This document shows positions 12,751-23,365 of a stretch of DNA of 64,000 nucleotides, piece after piece (within the stretch, counting starts at the first letter, position 1; every line of letters starts with the position of its first letter). Position numbers and translations under genes: made by a program. The notes beneath the pieces were generated by a model. That model was not told the DNA's origin. It did not search any database and worked only from the letters and a program-made list of their open reading frames with translations. The DNA is from Populus alba (lineage: Eukaryota; Streptophyta; Magnoliopsida; Malpighiales; Salicaceae). Location of the stretch: contig NC_133301.1 of the NCBI RefSeq assembly GCF_005239225.2, positions 15,128,318 through 15,192,317 of the forward strand. The letters are read 5' to 3'.

Positions 12751-13884
12751 CTATAGGCAGCCGATATTTGGAATGTAACCTTCTCTCTTCATCTCCTCAT
12801 TCAGCAATTGGTATATGTTCTCCGAGTGATGATGTAAGCTGCCACCAGCATGAAATTCATGAGCACGAGCTCCAACGTCAATCCAACTACAGCCAGGGGT
12901 TTTTGAGACACCACACTGTCTCATCTTTGCAGAATTATCCCACCTTCTCATATTTTCATATATCTTAGATAAGATAATTGCATCTCTGGAAACAATTGAA
13001 TGACCCTTTCACCAACATCTGCATTTCTACGCCTCTGACAGGCACCAAGCAATGACCCCAACACAATTTCATCTCGTTTTCCAGGCATCTTCTTGATCAA
13101 GTCCCAAGCTTCGCTCAGAAGTCCTGCACGCACACAAAGATCAACCATGCAAGAATATGCTTGACTTTTGGGACCAATCCAAATGACAATTTCATTGATT
13201 CAAACAATTGGCGGCCCTCATCAACCAATCCGACATGCACACATGCAGAAAGGACTCCTATGAAAGTGATGTCATTAGGCTGAACAGTGCCATTATCCTT
13301 TGACATGCGTCTGAATAATGATAATACTTCCAGGGCCTGCCCATGGAAAGCAAGAGCAGAAATCATGGCATTCCATGAGACCTCATTTTTATGAGGCATA
13401 CTCTCAAAAACCCCGAGTGCATCATCCAAGCTCCCACATTTTGCATACATATCAATTAATTCACTCGCAACATAGACATCGTGCTGTAAACCTCTTTCTG
13501 ATGCATGTGTCTCAACCCATTTCCCCAAATCAAGGGCCCCTATTGTGGAACATGCAGACAATACTTCAATCATTGTGACTTTATTTGGATTAGGACCTGC
13601 CTCTCTCATTCCATTGAATAGTACAATTGCTTCATTGGAAGCTCCATTCTGTGCACACATATGAAGTGATAGTTGAAAAAAAAAATCATATTAACTTGAA
13701 ACGCATTTACAAATTTCATATATTTCGATTTGCATTGTTTTATCAGAGATAAAAGCTTTTCAGTTAGGGTTTGATGATGTTCTTTTTGGGTTTGGAAGTT
13801 TAGGTTGGAAAGAGGGAGGTGGTAGGGGGTAGAAAAGAGGTAGGTCTTGTCCTGTACTGTCTTCGGACACAAAAGGCATTGCAT
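12751..13884 (-). pseudogene. PLS/E-class pentatricopeptide repeat protein pseudogene
   Basis: PPR proteins bind RNA in plastids or mitochondria. The frame 13660-13115 contains typical PPR/L/S motifs ('NKVTMIEVLSACSTIGALDL', 'YVASELIDMYAKCGSLDDAL', 'NEVSWNAMISALAFHGQ'). Frame then changes near 13130-13150 ('MVDLCVRAGLLSEAWDLI') and again near 12950-12990, ending in an E-domain-like part with 'GCSWIDV' and 'MKREGYIPN'. An N-terminal piece starting at 13884, with 'LTEKLLSLIKQCKS', is separated from the body by a large internal deletion. The order and wording resemble Arabidopsis At2g34400 as I remember it. With two or more frameshifts and most of the N-terminal repeats missing, it cannot encode the family's ~600-residue protein. 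Confidence 0.85.
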
Positions 13885-14459
13885 AGATAGTTACCATCCT
13901 CGTTTTGATTAAAAAAAAGGTTTTTTCTTGCAACACCAATTTGATTTCTTGCATGTTTTCATGCAGTCACCAATCAACATTTGACAGGTTATATGCCCAG
14001 GAGAAGAAACTCTACCAAGAAGTCAGGGTACATCTCAAATCTTCTGCATAACTTTTTGAATGATGCATTCTGAGCGTCCCTAGTTTTCAAGGCCATGATT
14101 ATAGCATAGAATTTCAATGTATTTATTTGTGCTGCTGGAATGGGTTTTATCTATGCACAGCAGCTAAGAGGCGATCCATACAGGTCCCAATCCGTTCAAA
14201 GAGATTTGGAGCAGGGTTGTCAGTTGAATGAGGCAGAAGTAAGGAAATGGTGGGGGTTGATGAAGTAGAAGATGTAATGACTACAGAGAAAATGGCTGAA
14301 ATCCCCATGAAGGTACTTTGTGCAGGAATGTCAGTTGCAAACAGCTCGCTTACTGAATTTGCTATTGGTTCTGCAGAGGGATATGCAGAATATGTGAAGT
14401 AATGGGAGAATGCCATTGCCAAGTGCTCCAGAGTTCTAGCAGGCCTAGAACATAATTTA
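13885..14459. other. spacer between the PPR and metaxin pseudogenes
   Basis: A 91-codon open frame lies at 14147-14422 (-). Its composition is not low-complexity, but I see no metaxin or PPR motif in any frame and do not identify it. It might be the diverged 3' part of the metaxin pseudogene. Confidence 0.3.
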
Positions 14460-15985
14460 GGATATCCCGGTGGCTAACATTGCTAGCATCAGTGATGTAA
14501 TTACATGTTATAACCTAAATGATCAGGGTAGCGTAGAGCAATTGCTGCTCCTGCTAACATATTTCTTTGTGATCTATTAGTTGGCAAGCTAATCAAAGAT
14601 GAACAGCATGTATGCTTAGAAATATCTGGGATTGGGAACTGCCTGAATCTATCCAAAGCTCCATATGCAATTTTCGCTCTCTTGTAGATCTATCCATAAA
14701 TTAAAATAAAAAAATTGCAAGGCCATGGTCAAGGAAAATTAACAGAAAATGAAGCAATATATAAACGGGTAAAATCATTCCACAGGTGTATGCTTTCTAA
14801 CACTAGTGTATGTGCGCAGATTTGATATCATTAAGTTGCAAAAAAAATATCATAAACGGTAGAAGTGTAACCTCTGCTTCCCTTCGTTCAGCATTTTCTT
14901 TAGTTATCCCAAGTCGCTGCTTAACAACGTGCACTTGTTTCATTAATAGAGCCTTTCCTATCAACCAAGGGAGGCCAGAGTGATAAATTGTTCGGGCAGA
15001 GGTTCCATCAGACCCCACCAAGAGTTCATACATGATTGCATCTGCAAGCCAGGTGCTAACCATCGCTTTCATTGATATCCATTCTGGGAGCGAGCTGAAG
15101 TCAGTGTCCAAATCAACAATGCCATCTTCCTTTAAACTTTTGATTACCCCACCATTCTCGTCATTGTAGGCCACATAAGTGCCTGATTCAATATATGGAA
15201 TTTGATCTCCAACAGAAAGTCAGATAAGTGTTTTGAAGACAATTTTGATATTTGCATTATATATTTGAGAAAACAAACATATATGACAACATGAACAAAG
15301 CATGCACACATTAAAAACCAGCTGCCATTTCTTGTCAATCAAAAAACCAATATCCATCAAAAACAGCCCTGGTCATGCAGATCCAATCTTGAATGCTAAT
15401 TACTAACTCCTTCCCTATTATGTATGACCATGGCCTTCTTTAAGACAATATGTTAGCCTCATTTATTCCGAATACTCGCCATACACCGAGTCCCAAAACA
15501 CACTAAAATTCCCACTGAACAACAAAATACCAACTTTCAGATATCCAAAAGAACTCAGTTAAACTGAAAATGATCACAGCCCATCTTAACATGATCAAAT
15601 TCACATTCATTCTGTGAAAACAACTCTGCTAAAGAAATGAGTTATGTTTTCTTAGTGATTCAGGCCTATCAACACATAAAAGAAGAAAACTTCAACAAAA
15701 TGGAAACAAAGAAAACAAACACAAGGTAAACTAGCAGGAACAAAAAAAAACAAGCAGAAAACCAGAACAACAACTTACAAACATGAATAACATTAAATGA
15801 AAATAAGAGCCAAAAAAGAATACCTGAATCAGGGAAAGTGTTGTTGAAAACCAAATAGAATGGAAAGTTAGAAAATTTGAGGTAGATGAAAAGAGGCAAG
15901 CAGATTGGACAACCAGTTAGGAGACCAAAACTGGGTGTTTCCTTGCAACATGAGTATACTCTGCTCTTTCTTGAGATTCTTGCAT
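14460..15985 (-). pseudogene. METAXIN pseudogene (plant mitochondrial outer-membrane import protein)
   Basis: Metaxin is a GST-like outer-membrane protein acting with the SAM complex in mitochondrial beta-barrel import; the plant protein is about 315 residues. Exon 1 (15824-15985) starts ATG at 15985 with 'MQESQERAEYTHVARK', then shifts frame near 15933-15942 into 'PSFGLLTGCPICLP' and 'IYLKFSNFPFYLVFNN'. Exon 2 (14872-15206) has canonical sites and reads 'IESGTYVAYNDENGGV' and 'HSGLPWLIGKALLMK', ending 'RLGITKENAERREAE'. Exon 3 begins at 14689 (acceptor AG) with 'IYKRAKIAYGALDRF' and then loses similarity. The C-terminal half and membrane anchor are not recognisable. Phase across both junctions matches the plant gene, so it is a decayed genomic copy and not a retrocopy. 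Confidence 0.85.
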
Positions 15986-16560
15986 CTCTCTTTATCTTTA
16001 GTGTTTTTGCTGATAATTCTCTTTTGGCTTCAAAGCTTGAGAGAGTGGAGGGTTCTTGGTTTTCTTTGATTCTTGATGGGTAAAGGGTTTTTCAGGCACC
16101 GTACAATCAGAGAGAAAACGCAGAGGAGGGGTTTAGGTCGTTAGATCCATGCCTAGCGTGGGTTAGGCCATCTTGGTTATTTTTCTTGTAAGAATAGGTT
16201 TGCTTGTTGGAACTCACTCAATTTGGGTTTTATCTTTGGGTTTTCGAGCCTTGTTCTATGCTTTGATATCAAATTCTTCTCTTCAATCCAATCATCGTGC
16301 CATTTCTCAAAGAACAGATATTCTAGAGGTCATGACACGAATAACATTTGGAAGAGTTTTTAGCATTGTTTTAAAATCTGGATTGCTTGGAGAATACATC
16401 CAGGTGTGAATTGATCCGGTTTGAAGAGACATGGGGTGGCATGAATGATTCCTATTATGTGTTCCTAAAACACTTGATACACACACACACACACATCATA
16501 TTATTTTAATATGGATCTTTGGAGACAAATGAGAGGCAACCTTTTGTTACCTAATATTTA
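15986..16560. other. region upstream of the metaxin pseudogene
   Basis: No further gene is recognised. It contains an (AC)n microsatellite at about 16480-16495. Two short frames (16173-16409 + and 16307-16492 -) overlap each other and match nothing known to me. Confidence 0.4.
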
Positions 16561-17621
16561 AGGCCTTGTTTGTTTCCCGGAAAGTAGTTTCCGGGAAACC
16601 ATTTTTCCAAACTTTCCTGTGTTTGTTTGTCATTAGAAAAAGTTGGCGTCAACGGAAAACAATTTCCGGTCAGCGGAAAACACTTTCTAGTCAACGGAAA
16701 ATACTTTCCGGTCAACGGAAAACACTTTCCAGTCAATTTTAGTCAAAAAAAAAAATTTGACTTGGCTTTCAGGAAAGTATTTTCCTTTTAGCTGTGTTTG
16801 TTTTCCGGAAAGTGGTTTCCGGGAAATCACTTTCCAAACTTTCTTGTGTTTGTTTGCCATTAGGAAAGTTGGTTAATGGAAAACACTTTCCAGTAAAAGG
16901 AAAATTTGGCTTGGTTTTCTGGAAAGTGTTTTCCTGAAAAATTTGAGGGGAAAACACTTTCCGGAAGTTGTGAAAAATTTAGAAATGTCATTATTTGCTG
17001 ATTATATCAAATTTGATCCTCAAACTTTTGATTGCCATATATATTTTGTTTTGAATATTTATTTTTCAATTTCATCTCTTAAAATTTTATTTTTATATTA
17101 ACTTTGGTCCTTATTTTTATAATTGCTATTTGCTTTTTCCTTATCAATTTTTTTATTGAAATTTTTTATTTATCAAATTTGATCCTCATTCTTTTGATTG
17201 TTACTTATTTTATTTGAAATAATTTATGAAATGTTGATTATTATTATTTTAATTTCTTTATTTTTCATTTTTTTTAATTTTTTAGAATTGATCCCTATTA
17301 TTTTAATTATTATTTGTTTTTATTTGAGATAATTTATGAAATTATATTTTTTTTTTCAATTTCATTCTCATTTAACTTTTTAATTTGTAAGATTTGTTCC
17401 TCATTATTTTAATAAACTTGAGAAAAATAAAATATTAGTAAGTTATTTTCCAGCTCATTTTCCATGACATAACCAAACACTTGAAAAGTGTTTTCCAGTT
17501 TATTTTCCATAACACTACCAAACATCGGAAAATACTTTCCCGGAATTCACTTTCCAGGAATTCACTTTCCCCGGAATTCACTTTCCAAAAGGAATTCACT
17601 TTCCTGCAAACAAACGGAGCC
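16561..17621. mobile_element. PIF/Harbinger-like non-autonomous element (~1.06 kb)
   Basis: The left end reads AGGCCTTGTTTGTTT and the reverse complement of the right end AGGCTCCGTTTGTTT, so 12 of 15 bases agree. The flanks give a 3-bp TTA/TAA target duplication (TTA at 16558-16560 and 17622-17624; a one-base shift to TAA is equally possible). Both subterminal regions are arrays of 'ggaaaacactttcc' with 'ggtcaa' spacers, and the middle is AT-rich. No transposase is present. The superfamily call rests on the terminal motif and the 3-bp duplication. Confidence 0.6.
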
Positions 17622-17624
17622 TTA

Positions 17625-18238
17625 ATGCAGTGCTAAGATCAAGTCATCTCATGATCAAAAGAAAAATCGAGTCATCTTGCTTTAATTAATAATAATAATA
17701 ATAATAAAAACACTAAAAAAGGAGGGTTTTTTTTGGTGTTCTTAATTATTATTTTTTCATTTTAACTTTATTTTTTAATATTAGATTTATTAGGGATTTT
17801 ATGAAGTTATTCTACACTAATAAATCGGATTGTGGTAATCATAAACTAATTCAATTGACTTAATTTTTTTTTAATTTTTTTTTAATATTAAGTTAATAAA
17901 AAAATTATAATTCATAATCTATTTCCATTTGTCTTTTTATAAAATTATTTTTATTTAATAATTTGAGTCACAAGTTGAGTAAATTAACCCTAATTGACTT
18001 ATGTTATTTTTTTATTTTTTTATTGATTTTTTAAAAAAAATTATTTTTATTTTAAAATATAAAATTGATAGACTCAAACTAACTAGAATTACTTTTTTAA
18101 CTCATAATTCCAGTATTTATTTTAAAAAGGGAAACAATCTAAAAAAAATAAAAATCCAACAGCTTGTTTCCTTTAGTCCGATCAAAGTCCAAGAAAAAAC
18201 CCATCTTTTAGGGCTAGAAACGGTATTGCACTCGCCCA
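17625..18238. other. AT-rich DNA upstream of RPL12 copy 1
   Basis: Contains a short (AAT)n run near 17688-17706 and long A/T runs. No gene is seen. Similarity to the upstream region of the second RPL12 copy begins only near 18180. Confidence 0.6.
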
Positions 18239-18268
18239 AAACCCTAGCCGCCACTATATCTATATAAA
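18239..18268 (+). promoter_or_regulatory. telo-box and TATA box of RPL12 copy 1
   Basis: AAACCCTA at 18239-18246 is the telo-box (telomere-like element) common in plant ribosomal-protein promoters. TATATAAA at 18261-18268 is a good TATA box about 75 bp before the ATG. The second copy keeps the telo-box but has a weaker TATA. Confidence 0.65.
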
Positions 18269-18341
18269 CCGTCTATTTTCGTGAAACCCTCTGATCTCCC
18301 TCTCTTTCCATCAGGCAGCAAGCAGCAACAGAGAAGCAAAG

Positions 18342-18839
18342 ATGCCGCCGAAGTTTGACCCATCTCAGGTGGTCGACGTTTACGTGAGGGTAACCGGCGG
18401 CGAAGTTGGTGCAGCCAGTTCCCTCGCTCCCAAAATCGGACCCCTCGGACTTTCTCCCAAGAAAATAGGAGAAGACATCGCCAAAGAAACCGCCAAGGAC
18501 TGGAAGGGCCTCCGTGTCACCGTCAAGCTCACCGTCCAGAACCGTCAGGCCAAGGTAACCGTTGTGCCCTCAGCCGCGGCTTTGGTTATCAAAGCTTTGA
18601 AGGAGCCAGAGAGAGACAGGAAGAAGACAAAGAACATAAAGCATAATGGGAACATCTCTCTTGATGATGTTATTGAGATTGCTAAGGTTATGAGTGTGAG
18701 ATCGATGGCGAAGGATCTGAGTGGGACAGTGAAGGAAATTTTGGGGACTTGTGTTTCTGTTGGGTGTACTGTTGATGGGAAAGATCCAAAAGATTTGCAG
18801 CAGGAGATTACTGATGGTGATGTTGAGATTTCTGAATGA
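18342..18839 (+). CDS. RPL12: 60S ribosomal protein L12 (uL11), copy 1
   Basis: Encodes 165 residues, the usual length of eukaryotic RPL12, the uL11 protein that binds the GTPase-associated region of 28S rRNA at the base of the P-stalk. The N-terminal 'MPPKFDPSQ' and the early '[20 protein letters not shown]' are family hallmarks; the C-terminal half carries '[20 protein letters not shown]' and '[14 protein letters not shown]', the rRNA-binding domain. The gene is intronless with a telo-box promoter and a clean start context (caaagATG). The protein is identical to that of the copy at 22868-23365. Intact and probably expressed. Confidence 0.97.
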   Translation: MPPKFDPSQVVDVYVRVTGGEVGAASSLAPKIGPLGLSPKKIGEDIAKETAKDWKGLRVTVKLTVQNRQAKVTVVPSAAALVIKALKEPERDRKKTKNIKHNGNISLDDVIEIAKVMSVRSMAKDLSGTVKEILGTCVSVGCTVDGKDPKDLQQEITDGDVEISE

Positions 18840-20567
18840 TTGAGAAATTGTTGCTCTTTTTTGGTTTTTTTTAAAGTTTCCGAAAGATCTCATTTTATGT
18901 TTTTCGTCTAATTTTGTGGTATCTGGATGCTTAAGGATGTTTTCTACGGTGATTTACTACTTTATTATCGAGGGTATTTTTGCTAGTTGTGTTTACTGTT
19001 TTGTTTGGTCATTCTGTTTTTTTTTTTTTTTGTGTTTCTGTATTTTTTTAGTTTATTGAATTTGGTTATCTGATTTGTTTGTGCTGGGTGTATGATTCTA
19101 CTTGAAGAGTTATGGCCTAGGTAAAGATGGAAGCTTAGTGATGGAGAATTTATTTAATTTATGTCTTGGGATAAAAATTATTCATATTTTAGGCACTTCT
19201 TTGATCTCTTTTGATGAGTTTTGTTCGAGTTATAGGACGAGGACGGATGGATGAAAAGTAGAATTTTACGCTTCATTTGTTTTTTTATTTGATAGATAGA
19301 ACTTGTATTATCCTATCTACATGAGCTTTTCAGATAGGTTTCTATCCTTCATTTTCCAATCTTCCGGTGGTAAATGTGTATGTTTGTAGATGCAGCTTAG
19401 CGATAGACAAGAATAAGTTATAATGAATGCAAGAGTTTGCTTGGAATTGTTTAGCTGTTTTGGTTCATAGGGAAAATATTTCTGGAGGAATAGAGAACTT
19501 GTGCGATTGACTGACTTTTTCACCAATTTGTGAAAGCTATTTCTCTCTGGAGTTTGAATTTTCTGTTGCATCCAGTTTTAGTTTTAACTTAGAGCTTATG
19601 TCTCAACTGTTTTTAGATTCTTTGCCCCATAGCTTTATGTCTAGTTTGATCATGATACTAGAGTTTCGCTTCTTCCAAATCCATGTGACATTGTCTGTTC
19701 CATCATCCTCTGTGCCTCGTCTATCTCATGCAGTCATGCTATCCTCTTACGGAATAGTATTTATCAAGCTGTAGAAATGGGGGTTAATTTGCGCAATTGA
19801 TTGCAATACATTCTATGTAATTGGGAGTATGATCCCCCCGATTGATTTTTCTTTTATTACCTGAAATTATGTATCTGCCTTGTAGATGCAACCCAACATA
19901 TTCACTAACTTGTGTTTAAATAGCTATTGATGCGTAAATAATGCCTCTGCCAATTGGACATGTTTTTTTCAAGGAAATTCGCTTGTGCTATGGTCAGTTC
20001 TTGTCGATGAATGCAATGATACAAGAGGCAGTTTAGTGGTGAACTTGACTGAGGTAATATAGATCAAGAAAGAGGTGATGCCTATCTGAATAAATTTCCC
20101 ATGTATATGCTGCAAATTCATTACTTGAGTAATAATAAAGAAACAACTGTTAGTCAGGTTTAGTCTATTTGCTGCTTGGGAAAGCCAGTTCTCGGTAGTG
20201 ATTATCCAGCTTCGCTTTTGTTTAGGGAAAGTCATTTCTCTCCTGTGTGTATTTTCGCTGTTTTATCCAGTTTGCTTCTACCCTTACAGTTTATATATAT
20301 CATCATTTTTGTTTGGATGCTTTACCATGTACCTTTTCTGCTCGGTTTGCTGCCCCCATTTCATAGTATTTGCCTGATAGATTTGATTATTCCTTGAATA
20401 GATGAAGTTATTTTCCTGTGTCGTCAGTTGACTCAGTTCTTGTTGATGCTCCGAATCTCAATTTTCATACTGTGAAGTTATATCATCATTGTAGTTTGGT
20501 TCAAGGGAAGAGATTTATGCTGGATTTGTGGTGGATTCGTTTAGATTCAACAGATTTATGTTCAATG
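18840..20567 (+). other. 3' UTR and downstream part of the RPL12 duplication, copy 1
   Basis: This region aligns with 23366-25075 over most of its length with many small indels. Shared landmarks are 'ggtaaagatggaag', 'gatagacaagaataagttat' and 'gtagtgattatccagcttcg'. No protein-coding gene is supported; the short frames are not conserved between the two copies. Confidence 0.65.
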
Positions 20568-21556
20568 TAGGGGTGTTCACGGTTCGGTTCGGTTTAGACT
20601 AAAAAAACCAACCGAACCGAATTTTACTATTTTGGAGAAATATTAACCGAACCGGACCGGAAACCGGTTCAAACCGAGTCAGTCCGTTTCGGTTATATCC
20701 GGTTTTTTTTGGAAAAAACCGAGAAACCGGGAAATAAATTTGGATAAAAACAAACTTTATTGCTTCAGCAAAAGTGGAAATGTCAAGGTTCAGACAAGAC
20801 AGAGCTCCAATCAACTGCACTTCTGCAATTTTTATAAGTGAAGCATTACATTACTGATCAAAGTGGTGTTCTTCAAAGCTTTAGATTTTGAAACTTCACT
20901 TCTATCTCCAAATTAAAACTACAACAATCACTTTGTGTTCATATAATCTGGAGCTATCAAAGAATTAGATCATGATTCGGACAAATGTTACTAGTGAAGT
21001 ACAAGTGATGCCTCTTAATTTCTAAGGCTAGCAAGTGCATGGTTCATAGAAGATGGTTAGACCACATTGAAGAAGATTGAAACTAAACCCATATTTGAAG
21101 ACTCCAACAAAATGCAAGGGAGCAGGACTAACGCACACCAATGGAGGAGCCTTGTTGTTCTGTTGTAAGCCTGCAAGTGAAGAGAGAAGCCTGAGGTTTT
21201 CTTCGGGAGATGCAGAAGGGAGAAGAGGATGAAAATTGAAGGTGAAGGAAGGGCATCTATGAAGAGACCGATGCGGAAGGGAGAAGACGATAAATCATCT
21301 TTGGTTCTTTGCTTTTTGGTGTGGGCGGCGACTTTTAAGTTCAGAATTAAATTAGGGTTAGGCATACTAAGTTACTGTGGTATTTATACTACCGGTTCGG
21401 TTCACCGGTTTAAGTGGTCAAACCGGAACCAAACCGAACCGGGCAGATTTTATGGTTTTAAAATCGGTTTAATCGGTTTTTCTATCTCGGTTTCGGTTTT
21501 CTCGGTTAATTTTTTCATCGGTTTTTTTGGTTAATCGGTTTTTTTGAACACTCCTA
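20568..21556. mobile_element. hAT-type non-autonomous transposon inserted in RPL12 copy-1 flank
   Basis: The ends are TAGGGGTGTTCA and, in reverse complement, TAGGAGTGTTCA. A perfect 8-bp target duplication GTTCAATG lies at 20560-20567 and 21557-21564. The paralogous site near 25070 is empty ('ttcaatgtgtagagtaac'), which confirms the insertion and its borders. Subterminal regions are dense in 'ggttcggttt' and 'aaccga' words, typical of plant hAT elements with this terminus. The roughly 650-bp interior (20720-21370) is not low-complexity, yet holds no transposase I can recognise; the frames at 21057-21365 (-) and 21229-21534 (+) overlap on opposite strands. Confidence 0.88.
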
Positions 21557-21564
21557 GTTCAATG

Positions 21565-22720
21565 TATGGAGTAACGGTCAGCTGCTTGATTCCCTTCCAT
21601 TTCCTGCTCCCAACTAATGTTATTCAGGAAATCTTTTGAAGAATCGCTTAGCTTTTAACTGAGCCACCAACTTTCTGGCATCTTCCCGACCAACCACCAA
21701 ATCCCGCAGCGTCACCATGATTCTACATAGCTTTGAACTGACTAAGCTCATGTGTTGGGATTAAGTGGACTTCGAGCTTCTGACGTCCATCACATGGTAA
21801 TCTATCGCGCCTCTTGGCCCATGGATAAAAAATCACCCTTCCTTTTATTCCTCTTCTTTCATTTTGATCTTCTAGCCTTGAAGATAGAGATCGAGGAGGT
21901 GGCCTCTTATTTAGCCCATTTGATTATTATCAGAATGGAGCAAATCGCAAGATGTTAGCCATGGTGGCTAAGGTTTCTTTAGCTCTATAAGTAAGCCTAT
22001 GTGAAGATGCCACGCTGCAACAAGTTTATTGTAGTTTGGAAGGGCCCCATCACTCTAGAATATAACGACTTATTTCATTGAGTATATGCAATTCTAAAGT
22101 AATGAGGGAACCATCTCAAAGTTTTCTCCATCTTCTAGCTTCTATTTTGCTTTAGCACCGAAGGATTTACAGCATCAAATTAGTTCATGTATTGTCGTTT
22201 TCTAACACGAACTTGAACATGTTATAGGTATTAGGAAAGAGGTTGTATACATTGTTATAGAACTTGGAACACGGGTCAATCAGGGACATAATTGAACTAG
22301 AGCCTACACCTGTCTAGTTTAGATATATATATAAGGATTAATTAGGCTTGATTCGATCAAAAATCATCCGGGTTGACTCAGAATTTGATAAAAAAAATTA
22401 TTGATTTCTTTTTTTTTTAAAAAAAACACATTAACTGAATTAATTTACAAAATGAGAAATCAATTCAGATTAATCAAGTTTTAAAAGTTACGGTTTTAAA
22501 ACATATTGTAATCACTCTAGAAACTCATGAAAAATTATTATTTCTCCTACCTCCTCGATCCTCTCCCCTCAATCTACTTTCAAGGACCATTTTAACATAG
22601 TACAGTTTAGGGACGGACCATTTCAAACAAATCATGGAACAAAATGAATACATATTTGTTAGAAACCAAACACGGTAAACTCATGTTTTCAAAGAATTTT
22701 TTGGTAATCAAATAAGGCTT
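21565..22720. other. end of duplication copy 1 and spacer
   Basis: Similarity to the second copy resumes after the transposon ('gagtaacggtcagctgcttg') and ends near 21915. The rest, to about 22715, is AT-rich spacer without a recognisable gene. Confidence 0.55.
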
Positions 22721-22774
22721 GGTCCAAGAAAAAAACCCACCTTTTTGGGCTAAAAATGACATTTTACTCTCTTA

Positions 22775-22782
22775 AAACCCTA
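22775..22782 (+). promoter_or_regulatory. telo-box of RPL12 copy 2
   Basis: AAACCCTA sits about 90 bp before the ATG, at the same relative place as in copy 1. Upstream similarity between the copies starts near 22722. Confidence 0.6.
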
Positions 22783-22867
22783 GCGGCCAATATATCTTTA
22801 TCATCCGTCTATTTCGTGAAACCCTTGCCTCCCTTCTCATTCCCTCGGTCAGCAAGCAGCAGCAAAA

Positions 22868-23365
22868 ATGCCGCCGAAGTTTGACCCATCTCAGGTTGTC
22901 GACGTTTACGTGAGGGTAACCGGAGGCGAAGTTGGTGCAGCCAGTTCCCTCGCTCCCAAAATCGGACCTCTCGGACTTTCTCCCAAGAAAATCGGAGAAG
23001 ACATCGCCAAAGAAACCGCCAAGGACTGGAAGGGCCTCCGTGTCACCGTCAAGCTCACCGTCCAGAACCGTCAGGCCAAGGTCACCGTCGTTCCCTCAGC
23101 CGCCGCTTTGGTCATCAAGGCGTTGAAGGAGCCAGAGAGAGACAGGAAGAAGACAAAGAACATAAAGCATAATGGGAACATCTCTCTTGATGATGTTATT
23201 GAGATTGCTAAGGTTATGAGTGTGAGATCGATGGCGAAGGATCTGAGTGGGACAGTGAAGGAAATTTTGGGGACTTGTGTTTCTGTTGGGTGTACTGTTG
23301 ATGGGAAAGATCCAAAAGATTTGCAGCAGGAGATTACTGATGGTGATGTTGAGATTTCTGAATGA
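22868..23365 (+). CDS. RPL12: 60S ribosomal protein L12 (uL11), copy 2
   Basis: 165 residues, identical in protein to the copy at 18342-18839. The first ~255 bp of the two reading frames differ at 11 synonymous sites by my count, whereas everything after 23122 (18596 in copy 1) is identical through the stop and into the 3' UTR. This is the pattern left by a gene-conversion tract. Intronless and intact, with its own telo-box promoter, so a functional paralogue is likely. Confidence 0.97.
   Translation: MPPKFDPSQVVDVYVRVTGGEVGAASSLAPKIGPLGLSPKKIGEDIAKETAKDWKGLRVTVKLTVQNRQAKVTVVPSAAALVIKALKEPERDRKKTKNIKHNGNISLDDVIEIAKVMSVRSMAKDLSGTVKEILGTCVSVGCTVDGKDPKDLQQEITDGDVEISE

Noticed and set aside
14147..14422. 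91-codon minus-strand frame considered as the metaxin 3' exon
   Set aside because: No alignment to the metaxin C-terminal half in any frame that I can see; left as unassigned sequence.
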